Shown here: piece by piece, positions 45,007-57,470 of the stretch | Layout: each line of letters opens with the position of its first letter | Position numbering within the stretch: position 1 is the first letter of the stretch | DNA from: Telmatactis stephensoni | Taxonomy: Eukaryota > Cnidaria > Anthozoa > Actiniaria > Isophelliidae | Assembly: GCA_029948255.1 (NCBI GenBank) | Contig: JALIZF010001922.1 | Location: 1,054,001 to 1,118,000 of the forward strand | Length of the DNA: 64,000 bases | Reading direction: 5' to 3' | Made by a program: the position numbers and the translations under genes | The notes under the pieces: generated by a model | Seen by the model: the letters and a program-made list of their open reading frames with translations, nothing else | Database searches by the model: none | Told to the model about the DNA's origin: nothing

Positions 45007-48000
45007 CTATTGCTTCACAGCATAAAAGATCCCCCACTTTTGATCACCATCATCACAGCGCACCAGCTTCGCACTCCACCCATTTATGATGTCATCATAA
45101 TCTTGCTGAGACAACTCCTACAACACAATCAAATGGATGAAATAAGAAAAAGTCAAAATGGTTGTGACGTCACGGCAACCATCTTGGATGAGCTTCATTG
45201 TTTGTTTATCCAACATGGTGCCTTTTCATCTTTAGATTCAAACATGAATGACCGAATACCAGAAATACAGCCAGAGTATGTGTAATTGTGTACTAGCAGC
45301 AGCAATCCAGGAGGATTGACCCCAATTTTTTTGGAGAAGGAATGGGGTCGCCTTTATCTATGGGGGCGATGCCTTTAAAATTAACAAATGCATTCTGTTT
45401 TCCATACGTCTGTACTATAACAGATGCACTGATGACGTCAAAATGTGAGAACAAAGAACTTCGCCATGAGACGAAATCGTGTGGCTTAACTATGGTTTCT
45501 TACCTCATTGCGTGCAACTATTAGAGTACAGACGCACGTATATAAAGATGGAATCTAATAACTGTTTTGTATAGTATTTAGCTCAATATTTCAACCAATC
45601 AGAGCTCGCTTAAGGATCTGACGTCTGTACTGTCTGTAATCATGGTTCTCGACCAATCAGAGCGAGCGTTATATAGAACTTGACAATAACCATAGCATCA
45701 ATAAAAACTATAGAAATCAAATTAAACGTTTGCAGAAAGAATTTCAAACAAACACAACTAGATTGGTTTCAACTAGATTACACAAAATGTCAAACAACAG
45801 TAGACCTACTTTGATGAAATCATCTTTAATACTTTTGGTTTTCTTCAATTCTCCCTTTAGAATGTCCTTGAACATTTCCGTTTTATCTTGGGCTTTCACA
45901 TTAACAAAACCAGCCATTTCTATCATCTTGGGGAAATAAATAAGACAAATTTATAAAAAAGAAACAAATAGGAACCCAATTTTTTCCATTTGCAAAAACA
46001 TTTAGAGGAAAATTTGAACAATTAAGAAGGAAGTGTAACAATCAATGCAGCACAACTGAATTGAAATAAAAATAGGCATATTGTTTTATTCTTGATGGTA
46101 TACTTTCCATACCTTTCCATAAACCTTCACAGTTAATAGCTGGTAATTCCTTTGTTTAACGTAGGCTTTGAATCTATCAGATGGTTCTTGGTCACCATGG
46201 CAATAGTCAGAAATAAAGAGTTTACCACCAGGTTTCAGCCATTTCTTTGAAGTCATACAAAGTAACAAGAAAACTCAATAACACCTTACATAAACCACTT
46301 ATTCACACCTTACCAACAACTTACTGATACATGTACTTTACCAACCACTGACACTTTAGCAATACCTTCCTGGCACCTTACCAACCACATCCTGACACCT
46401 TACCAACAACATACTGACACTTTAGCAATTACCTTCCTGGCACCTTACCAACCACTTACTGACACTATACAAACCACTTACTGAAACCTTAGCAATCACT
46501 GACACCTTACCATGCAACCACTTCCTGACACCAGCTTACCAACCACTGACTGGCATCTTACCAACCACTTACTAACACCTTACTAACCACTTACTGACAC
46601 CTTACCAACCACTTACTAACACCTTACCAACCACTTACTGACACCTTACCAACCACTTACTAACACCTTACCAACCACTTGCTGACACCTTACCAACCAC
46701 TTACTGATGCCTTACCAACCACTTACTGACACCTGACTTAATGACACCTTAAAAAACACTTGCTGACACCTTATATCAACCATACATGCACTTGAAAGAT
46801 GTTTAAAAGTGATATATACATATATATTATGTAGGAAATCAGTCATAAGCATAATTAAACCAATTTTCACTTACGTAGAAGTTCGCGAAAAGACTTTCTT
46901 TGTCTTCAATATGTAAAATTGTATCTCTGCTGTAGATAAGATCAAAAGATGCTGGCTCGTACTCAGCAGCAGTGATGTCAACAACTGCAAACTTCACCTT
47001 AATAATAAAAGGTAAATATCAGACTATTAGAAAACTCCTTACTTTCAACACTTAAGTATCAAAGTCTCCGAAAGTATGCAAATTAATAAAGGCATGCAGG
47101 TACCAGCTAGTGGTCAGCACATACTTTTCATATAAAAAAGGTAATTTTAATTGTACCGGAAATGCTATGTATGATGAGCTTAATGCATTTGTATATATTA
47201 CAAAACCAAATAATATAATAATAGTACTGATTATTGACACACACATCAAGGGGCATACTATACATACCTTGTCAGCACATTGCTCTTCTATAGCTCGTTG
47301 TTGTCCAATCTTTATCATGTTTGTAGACAGATCAACTGCAAGAACATCAACACCAAAGTTCTGCAATGCACAAGATACAGTCAATTAGCTCTCCATGCAT
47401 GTGACCTCTCCTATAGGTGATCAGGTCATATAACCACCACTGCAAAATTCCATTTGAATTGTCACTCAATATCTGTAATCAAAAGCTGTTGGTGACCACT
47501 CTCGTGAACAACTGCAAAATTACCACAATTTGGAATTACTAAAAAGCATAGTACAGGGTAGTTTATATAATTGTGGTTATTTTACATTCCATGCAATCAC
47601 ATGGATAATAAATGTTAAGTTTATCCCAGTGAACTGTATAATCAGAGCTAATCAGTGTAGCCTTCACTGCAGGAGTTGTTTGTATGAAGCCTTTGTACCT
47701 TTGTCAAGATGGAAAAAAAATGGCTAGGTGCTAATAATCTTAGACATGGGAGGGGGTTGGTATTTTGGGGGAGCATGCATCTAAAATCAACAAAAAAAAC
47801 ATCATAAAAGTCCTTATGCTGAGTGTGGCTAACAGAATTGGATACTATACAGAAACAATTCATTATCGATTTTTTAAAAACAATTATATACCTTGCACAT
47901 GTAGAAAGCACTGCCTCCTATACCACAACCAACATCGAGAACTTTCTGACCAGCTTTCAAATCCAACATACTTACAAATTCCTTGAAATAAAAAAAATGA

Positions 48001-51000
48001 ACAGAATTGAAATGAAAGATTAGAACATTTTCCCTGCTTCATTAAGTTAAAAAAGATATTAATGGTGCAGAAACTCATTATTCCCATCAAATCCATCCAA
48101 AGCTTGTCTTCACTTTATCCTGAGTGCCAGAGGCTCATTTTGCCTCCCCTTACCCCATGCAGAGGGCTATAAAATCCCCAAGCATTTCTCACTGATATCA
48201 TTAAAGCCAAAGATACATGTTCCAATTTTTTCTCGCGCTTGCAATTTTAGGGATATTGTGAGAGCAAAATTGATGAGTATATCATGTCTGGAAACACATA
48301 GGCGGCAACGATGTCTTGTAACAAACTATCTGTTGCAGCAAAAGTTTAAACTTTTTCTGCAACATTTCAGTGGTCTAGTGAGGGGGGCATTTTTGGGCTT
48401 GAGCCATCATCTGAAGGATGATGTCAATGATATCCCTTTAAAGTTTTACTTTTAATTTAATTCACAATTTTTGCCATTGAAAATGTTATCTCATGTATAA
48501 TTCGTACTTGGACAAAGTTTGTTTTTGTTTCTCAATGCTGGAAAAATTCCCAAGATGCTTTTGCCTCAAATCGTTCTTCCTGGGGCAATAAGCATATTTT
48601 GGCAGGAACTTGACCTTGAAATTTAACCTTTACTTATTAACCTTGACTGCCCCTCCCCCTCTTGCTCAGGCCTCGCTACGCCCCTGCAACATTTTAAACA
48701 TTGCATGCTTGTACTGAATATTGCAGAGTGATGACAGATGCTGCAATTTTTCTATGCAACAAAATCAAAAATTACATTGCCAGTGCAAGTAAAAATTGCA
48801 GTGTATATTGCCAATTTAATAAAATGCAATGTGAAACACAGATCTTACACCTGGGTTATATATATTTCCAATGTCCTTCTCCCACATACAAATACAAGAA
48901 AATCAACAGTGGTTTCCTCCTCTTGAAACCCAAGTCTTAAATAGTCTAAGTTTTTTTTGTTTGGTCTAGGAGGATTTCAACAAGCAGCTCTATTTACAGG
49001 GGAGGAGACTCTTTTCCTGTCAGTCAACTGGGACATGCTACACAGTCTAGCCACAGGAAGCCCATACAAGCTTTGAGAGCTGAGAGTTAAAAATGAATAA
49101 AAAAATTAATCACTTACATGAAGTCTTGTTTACGTCGTCTTTAGTCTTTATTAGCGATTTCAAGCCATTATAGCGAGTTTTAAAAAATCTCCCCTTCCCA
49201 ACTAAAGGAGAAGACAAGGACGGAGTCTTCAGTCACTAGATCGACTCGACCTACTCACGATCAGAGCTCAATTTTTGCCATTAAATCGCTTCCAATCGCT
49301 TAATAACCCTGCAGGGCAACGGAGGGATAAATCTCCAAGCCTTTGATACACACAATGTCCCATGAAGTCCACTCACAGAGGCGAGCAGCCAGAAGAAAGA
49401 TTTCAAACTTCACCAAAAAATGGCCGTTATAATCCGGGGCAAGCACAAGATGGACTACATTCAAACCGTTAGGGTTCGGGAGGCCTGGATCCTAGTTACA
49501 AAATCACCCGTGCGGGGGACGTGACTGGATAAAAGGTAACCAGAATGCCTGATTACAACCCCTCCCACCGTTGGGGAAAATACAAACATCGCATTGTTCA
49601 CATGGAACGGTGGGAGGGGTTGTAATCAGGCATTCTGGTTACCTTTTATCCAGTCACGTCCCCCGCACGGGTGATTTTGTAACTAGGATCCAGGCCTCCC
49701 GAACCCTAACGGTTTGAATGTAGTCCATCTTGTGCTTGCCCCGGATTATAACGGCCATTTTTTGGTGAAGTTTGAAATCTTTCTTCTGGCTGCTCGCCTC
49801 TGTGAGTGGACTTCATGGGACATTGTGTGTATCAAAGGCTTGGAGATTTATCCCTCCGTTGCCCTGCAGGGTTATTAAGCGATTGGAAGCGATTTAATGG
49901 CAAAAATTGAGCTCTGATCGTGAGTAGGTCGAGTCGATCTAGTGACTGAAGACTCCGTCCTTGTCTTCTCCTTTAGTTGGGAAGGGGAGATTTTTTAAAA
50001 CTCGCTATAATGGCTTGAAATCGCTAATAAAGACTAAAGACGATGTAAACAAGACTTCATGTAAGTGATTAATTTTTTTATTCATTTTTAACTCTCAGCT
50101 CTCAAAGCTTGTATGGGCTTCCTGTGGTCTAGCACCATAGGGAACTTATTTCTCATTTACTAACTTGGTCTATAGCTAGCCCAGTGCTCCTTTAATCTCA
50201 TCTGAGGAGGCCATCATGGCATAGTTGAGCTTTGCAAAACCTCCTAAATAATTGTTGGTATTCATGCAGAGTTTTGGGGGTTTTGATACCTTTGTAGAAT
50301 GTATCCCTCCTGGACTGATGAATCCTCTACCAAAAACCTTCTCATAACAATAAATATTGCCCTCAGTGTATTGATTTTCGTCCAAAAAGGCTTGAAACTC
50401 CTTACTACCAGTACTGAGTCCAGTCATATTTTACTCATTCAAAACCATTCATGGGTCAGAACTCAACATTTTCTTGCAACTAAGAAAACTCTGCCGCATG
50501 CCGAAATAAATGGTGGCATAGGTGGTCTTCCTGTGGTCGTTGACTCACGTGATACGATAAGCTTTTAAAAGGAATCGCAATCAGATATCACTCGTCACAT
50601 GTGGCTTATTACTAGTAATTTCAATGAGTTCAATAAATTACCTAAATTGACATTTTTCAGGCCTGTCCCAGTGGATCTGGATCTACTGGATCTACTGTTA
50701 GAAATGAGTTTTTGTTTCGGCCCTCAGGCCGAAACGTTACTGTGTTTGGTTTGCTAACCCATAATTTTTGGCTCGTCTGTCAATTAGCTGTCATACTTTT
50801 ATAACACATCCAATTATATGTCGCATTCTTTTCACGTCTATTAAAAAATTGTTGGTGAAAACCTACCAACAAATGATATTTGACGTGCCTGTCACCGACA
50901 TCCAATCGCATGAAAGGAAGCGCTAAAACGTTTTGCAAAGATTGTGTTATCTATTGTTTATTTGACCGTGGGAACACCCCTTTCTGATTGGTCGGGAATA

Positions 51001-52162
51001 GAACTTGTAACAATCATACACGCCCTTTTCATCACTTGTGTGAAATTAGCCAATCTGGCACGAGAGGAAATCATAGAAATCTCGATGAATGAGTTTACGC
51101 TCTATTTATAATAGTCATTGGAAGTTTTATGGCAAAATTGTCATTAAAACACACGGATTTGCAGGATTTACAGCCCTAAACTAAAGGCTGTTTATCGAGG
51201 TTTGTTGCATTGCTGCATTGCTACATTGCTTAAAAACTTTCCGCTTAGTTGAGTCACAATGAATCCCGCTGATATTAATGAACAAATTTGATTTTCAGTT
51301 TACATTTTTCTTTGCAAGTTAGAACTCCAAGTCTCGTAAAGGAATCTAAAGGGTTTTGAGCGGGCCGAAACATCATTGCTTTGAAGCAATATAGGCTTGT
51401 TGTAAATAACGCAAGTAGAAAGAGATTGCGTTACATTCTGTCACAGCGCAAACACTTGAACTATGAAACGACTCAGTACTAATAGTACTAAATAGTACGA
51501 AACCTTTTCTATTCCACCGTTTAATTAGTGCTATTTCGTTGTTTCGTTCTTTCGTTGCTTGCATTCTCGAAGTTTGGTTTTATTGATACTGATATTGATA
51601 ACTATCGTAAACTTTCCGTTTTTAAAATATTTAGAGTCGAGCAGTCACTTATCCAATATCAGTGCATTCCTGTTTGTCTACGCTAGAAGGTCATTCGTAT
51701 ATCCATTTACAACGCGTTTTCGCTTGAATCACTGAACAAAGGTCCGGATGAATTAAGCAACAGTTTGCAACACGTTAAAGGTTTTCTACTATTGCGAAAA
51801 TGGAACTCAACATCATGTCACGTCGGATACGTGGTGATGGTGTGCAAAATCTTGCCGTCCCTACCCCGGGCTAGCGAATGCGCTGCGCTGCGCTTCAGCA
51901 GCCCAGACTGGGAAATTTGTGACGTGAATTGACCTCAATCCCAATCCGCTACTCGCAAATCCACTACTAAATTCCATTTAATTTTTTTTTTTTTTTTTTT
52001 TGGTCAAATTTTCATTTCTATATAATGACTTACCTTCGTGGAGTGTAGCCCTCCAGTACTAACAAACCCTCTACCAAAGATTTTCTCATAACGAAGAATT
52101 CCACACTCAGTATACTGATTTGTATCCAAAAAGGATTGAAAATTTTGGTTGAGTTTAGCCAT
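45007..52162 (-). CDS. Phosphoethanolamine N-methyltransferase with two alternative first exons
   Basis: Shared exons (minus): 47892-47981, 47268-47360, 46875-46997, 46113-46244, 45810-45926, 45007-45117. The first exon is either 52034-52162 (43 residues) or 50290-50427 (46 residues). Both end in phase 0 at HSTK, so either can join [12 protein letters not shown], giving 264 or 267 residues. Motif I of the SAM-binding fold is [14 protein letters not shown]. The exon with [10 protein letters not shown] carries the His, and both first exons carry the QYTE Tyr, that form the catalytic pair in single-domain phosphoethanolamine methyltransferases. [14 protein letters not shown] and [20 protein letters not shown] are also family signatures. 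The enzyme methylates phosphoethanolamine up to phosphocholine with S-adenosylmethionine in the cytosol, feeding phosphatidylcholine synthesis. The length equals that of the single-domain enzymes rather than plant tandem ones. The acceptor before 46244 is weak in pyrimidines. A minisatellite and a palindrome occupy introns. Confidence 0.95.
46275..46780. repeat. 22-bp minisatellite in methyltransferase intron
   Basis: CACCTTACCAACCACTTACT plus GA or AA recurs about 20 times with substitutions and short indels. The central part (about 46550-46720) is the most regular. Confidence 0.93.
49051..50127. repeat. 1,077-bp near-perfect palindrome (521-bp arms, 35-bp loop)
   Basis: Arms 49051-49571 and 49607-50127 are reverse complements. 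Landmarks checked along the arm (CCACAGGAAGCCC at the outer end, CCCTGCAGGG mid-arm, CCTCCCACCGT at the inner end) all give the same coordinate sum, 99178, so there is no net indel. Few substitutions were seen, for example GTCGTC against GATGTAAAC context near 49135 and 50045. It lies in the methyltransferase intron between the shared exons and first exon 50290-50427. No ORF was recognised in the arm. Confidence 0.95.
50290..50427 (-). CDS. Alternative first exon B of the methyltransferase
   Basis: ATG at 50427 and a donor at 50289 (ACAAAG/GTATCA). It encodes [20 protein letters not shown] and [14 protein letters not shown]. The catalytic Tyr is at residue 20. It is parallel to exon A at 52034-52162, but with a slightly weaker donor and a Ser-Pro in place of Ser-Thr-Gly. 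It could be an alternative promoter's exon or a leftover of a duplicated gene. Confidence 0.85.
52034..52162 (-). CDS. Alternative first exon A of the methyltransferase
   Basis: ATG at 52162 and a strong donor CGAAG/GTAAGT at 52033. It encodes [20 protein letters not shown] and [13 protein letters not shown], closest to the family consensus (GILRYE, VSTGG). Tyr17 is the presumed catalytic residue. Confidence 0.92.
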
Positions 52163-52822
52163 ATTTCATAAACCAGCCACTTCCAAGGTTTCCGTTTAAG
52201 TACTCAGAGTCTGGGAAATAACTTTAATAGATCGACCATATCCACCATTGCATCATGGTCCAAGGGTCAGGTCTCAGTTATTTCCCGGTAGCGATGTGGC
52301 CATGCGGAGACCACCAGCCAACCGGAACCAGACATCAAGCTGACCAATAGCTACCAATGAACAATGGCGGCTGGTAATTTCCAGGATGGTTTTTTTTAGT
52401 TTAATCAAATCAGGCGATCGAAGACTTCAGGTGATTGGCTGGACCATAAAGAGGTTATCCTATGCCATGTTGCACAACATTGCAGGGAAAGAGCCAGATC
52501 CGATCCGAACAAAGCTTTTGTCCCTTTTGCAATCCCAGTGTGATTCTTTAATAGACAGAGTTCCTTTAAATTGTATTAGCCAAAATTTAATACAGAACAC
52601 GCGGACTTTATCAAGTGTATCAATTTTCTATTTTTAGACCTTTTTGCCGATGTCACGCCAAATTGCCTTAATTTTTTTCGGTGCTTTTCATTTTAAAAAC
52701 AAAAAAAATTATCTCTGTAAATCGATTTATCGTACCGAATATAGTATACCAGCGAAGTTTCATAACAATTCATTGCAAAACTCTCGGAAATGGCAATTTT
52801 GCGTGACACCGGTAAAATAAAA

Positions 52823-53060
52823 CAGGGTCACCTGTACCCCTTTGCAAAATGAAATCACGCAAAAGAAAACTTTGGTCTTTTCATGCGTCACGTATCATTA
52901 AAAAATCTCTCTCATGTTCACAAAGAAAAAAAAAGAAAAAGAAAAATTCAAAGTTGCTTTCACATGGACGCAAAAAGATTTTAGACCTTAAATTAGGTTT
53001 CACGGCAAAATAAATCCGCCATTCATGTTTCACGCAAAAGGTATAGGGGAGGGGACCCTG
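52823..53060 (-). mobile_element. Short TIR element, CAGGGTCCCC family, copy 3 (inverted)
   Basis: Starts CAGGGTCACCTGTACCCC and ends TATAGGGGAGGGGACCCTG, with an interior that is the reverse complement of the copies at 1008 and 43924, plus an A/AG-rich expansion near 52925. Confidence 0.8.
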
Positions 53061-53551
53061 ATAAAACATCTCCAACAATTGCTTGATGTATGACTACAAT
53101 CATGATACGATGATTATAATTCACCGAAGTGAGAACTTCATTTTCGAACCCCAATACTTTACAAACGTTTCGCTAAATGGCTCGCGCGCGTTTGCGTGTG
53201 ACATTTGATCTTCCGTTTCAAGGCCTGTCATCCAAAAATAGAATTCCTATTTCATCATGCGATCCTTTCTTTACACAGAGTTCCAAAGTCCATCTCAATC
53301 TAAAAAATCGTACCCCCCCCCCCCCCCCAACTTCGCCGCCGTCACAAGCTCACGGGGTTCCTGTGGTATCATGTGTCTCATGCTCACATACATGCGATCA
53401 GCGGATGCACACAAATTGTTTTGTTTAGTAGTAAAGTTTGTTGACTGTTTCGTGAGCTTAAAGTTATGCGGCAGTTCTATAGTCACGTCTGACTTGATTA
53501 TCACACTTTTATCACGAAAAATCGTGTTTTTAACTAATAGTCTTTCTTACC

Positions 53552-55998
53552 ATGCCATCGATTAAATATCTTTCAAGTGGCAGCGCTGAGAGAACTCTTC
53601 TGGGGCTGCACGCCATGTTCGAATTGCAAGAGCTTTGTGATGTGACCTTAGAAACGGAAGATGGCTTTACAATTTCAGCTCACCGCAATGTCCTGGCTGC
53701 CTCGAGTCCATATTTTAGAGCAATGTTCACAGGTCATTTGGTTGAGAGTTCTAAGGACCAAGTTTTGTTAAAGAAAATAGATGGGTACGCGCTGGAAGCG
53801 ATCGTACAATTCATCTACACATCGTCGATACAAATACAAGATGGCAATGTCGAGAGTTTGTTAAGTGCCGCTAGTTTGTTTCAGCTTCTTGAGATTATAA
53901 ATGTTTGTAGTGAGTTCTTGAAAGAACAACTACATCCGTCGAACTGTCTGGGAATCGCAGCTCTTGCTGATCGTTTTGCTTGTGAAGAGCTTTTACATGA
54001 GGCTAACAAATTTACCGTGAAGAACTTCAACCAAGTTGTAAAATTCGAGGAGTTTAAGTCTTTGACTTTAGAAGAGGTCAAAGAGCTGTTTTTGGATGAA
54101 AATATTTGTGTTCACTCTGAGGAAGATGTTTTTGAGGCAGCAATAGAATGGCTCACTGCTTCAGATCACAGACATGTATATCTTGCTGAAGTGCTGAGTT
54201 GTGTTCGCCTTCCAATTCTTTCCCCAGAATACCTTACTTCTAAAGTTGTAAGCAATACACTTCTCCAAGAAGATGAAACTTGTCAGCATATGGTCCGAGA
54301 AGCTGTGGAATATGCCACATCACCATCTTCTGAGAAGCGCAAACAAGTGTCCATAACAAGAATGCAGCCACGCATACCAACTGGCTTCTCAGATGTCCTA
54401 GTTGCTCTTGGAGGACTTTATTCAGGTGAAGCTGTGTCATCAGCTGAAAGATATAACATGTACACTGATGAATGGTTTAGCTTTCCTTCCATGAGAACAT
54501 CAAGATATGGCTTTGCTGTGACTCAAGGTAGAGGTCATATTTATTGCCTAGGGGGCTATCACAGTGGACAATTTCTAAATACTGTAGAGTCTTACAACCC
54601 TGAAAGTGACTCCTGGACATTCGAGAAACCAATGTTTGTTGAGCGCAAATACTTTGGAGCAGCATTCTTGTGTGGAAGAATTTATGCAGTTGGTGGATCA
54701 AATGGTCAAGAATGCTTGAATACTGTGGAATATTACGACCAATTTAGTAATCAGTGGACACTAACAAAGCCAATGCTTACACCTCGTATGTATCATGGTG
54801 TAGCTTGCCTTGGTGGATTACTTTATGTTGTTGGTGGTCATAGTGGTACTAATAGACTTAATTCAATGGAGTGTTATGATCCACAGATGGATGAATGGAC
54901 CTCAGTTACATCAATGAGTAAGAGACATACAATAAGCAGAACACCTCCATAATATAGATGCCACCAATAAAAATGGACAGGCCCAGTTGCACAAAGAATG
55001 GATAGCACTATCTTTTCTTGAATAGATTTATCCACTGGATGAAGATTTACCAAGTGGATAGCACTATCCACTCTTCATGCAACAAGGGTCAGGTCTCATA
55101 TCCTGTTCAAAGCTGGAGTCATACACTTCCTTTTAAATAAAACCTTGCTGTAACCGCTACCTCTATATTATAGACAGTTTTCTTTGTCCATGTGGTGCAG
55201 TTATTAAAGAGCTAGGTTCCACTGCATTCGACTCTGACTTGTCCCTATCTTTTGTGTGGTGGCTTAAGAAGGGAGCTGGGGGAGGTGTGAGAAAGAGGAA
55301 CAAACAATAAGAGTGATATAGCCTGAATACTCATCATTCTTTATACCTAGGCTATGAATAGATTTTGCCACAGAGTTGGTAATTTGAAATAACAGTAAGC
55401 AAGCTAGGTGTCAAAAAGTTGTCATCTACTCTTGTTCTAGGCTCTTCTTGCATGTGTGTACATGGACATTCAGCCCAAGGAAGCTGGGAAATACTAGTGA
55501 ACTATTGATTATCTGAGAAATTGGGATCGTTTTCTCTTGATTTAAATAACTTTTCCCTGGCAGTGCATACCTCTGAAAAATGTTTTGCTTCACCACTAAT
55601 TAAGCTTCCCTTTGCCTCTTTCTCATAAAATCTACACAATACATCTTGCTCAAAACTTATTCTTCTGTATTCTGTTTGCAGGCAAGTCCAGATCAGTTGC
55701 TGGTGTAGCTGCATTAAATGGAAGGTTGTACGTAATAGGAGGCTTTGATGGCCGTGATTACCTTAAAGATGTAGAATGCTATGACCCACAAACAGACACT
55801 TGGTCACAAATAGAACCTCTTAATAGACCAAGGTCTGCTGCTTGTGTAACCGTTATGAAGGATAGATTATTTGTTCTTGGGGGGTTTAATGGACAATTTC
55901 TTGATTCTGTTGAAGTTTATGATCCAAGAGTCAATGGATGGAGCTTTGTATCTGGGATGTCCATTCCAAGGGTTCATTTTGGGGCTGCTGTGATTTAA
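53552..55998 (+). CDS. BTB-BACK-Kelch protein (KLHL-type Cullin-3 adaptor)
   Basis: Exon 1 is 53552-54917 and exon 2 is 55682-55998. The donor ATGA/GTAAGA and acceptor TTTGCAG/GCAAG join in phase to give 560 residues. Residues about 25-125 form a BTB domain (LCDVTLETEDGFTISAHRNV, LAASSPYFRAMF). Residues about 130-235 form BACK (LGIAALADRFACEELLHEAN). From about 285 there are six Kelch blades, each with a GG doublet and a Tyr...Trp pair; four are in exon 1 and two in exon 2. Proteins of this layout recruit substrates to Cullin-3 ubiquitin ligases through BTB and bind them with the Kelch propeller. The substrate and the exact KLHL orthologue cannot be told from the sequence alone. Without splicing, the first exon would run on to a stop at 54952 and lose two blades. 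Confidence 0.95.
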
Positions 55999-56743
55999 CT
56001 CTTTCTACACAGTTAAAGTTGACATAGCTGGTAAATACTAACTTTACCACATGAAGCCCTAAATCCCTCACTGGCCCTGACCCTTCCTCCCTCACTTATG
56101 TCTGTGAAATAGGCTAGGGAGGGAAGGTAGAAGCAGTAAAGACATCAATGCTGACATTACCCAGATTCAGAGATACCAGGGTTAATATAATGAAGTGTGA
56201 TAAGAAATAATAAGAAATTTTTAATACAAGCAAATGTGTAAATTTAAGTAGTTTATTGATAAAATTGTTCATGTTTTGAAGAAACTAAATATTTTATAAA
56301 ATTAGCTAAGATGTAGCTCTGTGCAGACAGTGTAACCAAAAAAATTAAACAAAAAAACAAATTAAAGTTCGTAAGTAAGATGGTTATTTTGTTCTCCCTT
56401 TCTGTTCTATCTTTTTGTTCACTTTTTCCAACCGCGACCGTGCACAAAACAAAAGCATTCCTACATATATCAGACAATCAGCCAATGAAAACGTTTGGGT
56501 CTGGTCCATCAAGCATAATAAATCAAGGTAGAACAAAAGATTGTGCACGGTCGAGGCCCTACTTCACCTCCATGTTTGCACCTTTGTCCGAAGCGAATTA
56601 ACTGGGTTGCGCTAGTAATTCCCTTACAGACTTCGCGCTCCGTTAATAATCTCTTAGTACGTTACGTTAATCTGCTCTCGACTTAATTGTGTAACACTAT
56701 AAATCCTATGATGGACTACCGTATCTATTCTTATATACGCTTT

Positions 56744-56766
56744 CTACCCCCCCCCCCCCCCCCCCC
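56744..56766. repeat. Poly-C homopolymer
   Basis: More than 20 consecutive C residues; length is likely unreliable in any assembly. Confidence 0.9.
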
Positions 56767-57241
56767 GGTTGAGTAATGTTCAGTAAACGCCTCTCTCTTA
56801 ATAAACAAACCCTTATGAAGCTCTACTGTAATAAATACGGGAACGCTTCTCCCCGAAAAATGGTACCATTTTCATGTCGAAGTTATATAGAAGGATTTTC
56901 ACGCTTGAAGCATATGAAAGGGTTGAGTTTCATAAAATGTAGTATAGAAATGGGCTAGAGATAATCGTATTGAGTGTAGGGACTGACTGCCATTTAGGTA
57001 TTTTAGTATATAAAACGGGGGTAATATATGCCAACAAAAGTTTAAAATATCTGAAATCGCGGTTTGTGATTTTGCTTTGGTCCAACCCTCCATTGTCTCT
57101 ATTAATGAAGCCCGACTGAAGCTTGCTTGCAAAGGGCATCTGGGTAATTTTGCACACTTGCTGCTTTGAGGACTACCACAGGTAGCCCGAGTAAACACTT
57201 TAAAAAAACTTGTTTTTACCTGTCTATATGTTCATCGTAAA

Positions 57242-57470
57242 CAGGTATAATCCTGTTTCAAAAAACCGGTTGACGGTCAATCTGAATCTGATTTTTTGCT
57301 GATGTATTTCGCAATTAATACGAAAAGCGCATTTTTAAATCAAAACTCATGCCATAACTTATAAACTCTGCATCATTTGGCTTTGTGTATATCAAAATAC
57401 GCAGCTATTTGCTCGGTCTCACATGTCAGATTCAGATCTCCGACCGTCAACGTTTTTTGAAACAAGTATA
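57242..57470. mobile_element. Foldback MITE, TTTCAAAAAAC type
   Basis: The left arm TGTTTCAAAAAACCGGTTGA, then CGGTCAATCTGAATCTGA, is mirrored by TCAGATTCAGATCTCCGACC and GTCAACGTTTTTTGAAACA. Adjacent at 57468-57492 is ACCTATTTCAAAAAAAACG, a fragment of the 39519/60742 family terminus. Confidence 0.75.

Noticed and set aside
45010..45285. Plus-strand [23 protein letters not shown]
   Set aside because: It is antisense to the last methyltransferase exon and then runs into a dispersed repeat shared with 14270-14370.
46275..46780. Possible CRISPR-like array of 22-bp repeats
   Set aside because: Direct tandem minisatellite without spacers, in a eukaryotic intron.
53177..53565. Plus-strand ORFs just before the BTB-Kelch ATG
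   Set aside because: Contain a Pro run from a poly-C tract and no motif; treated as 5' flanking DNA of the KLHL gene.
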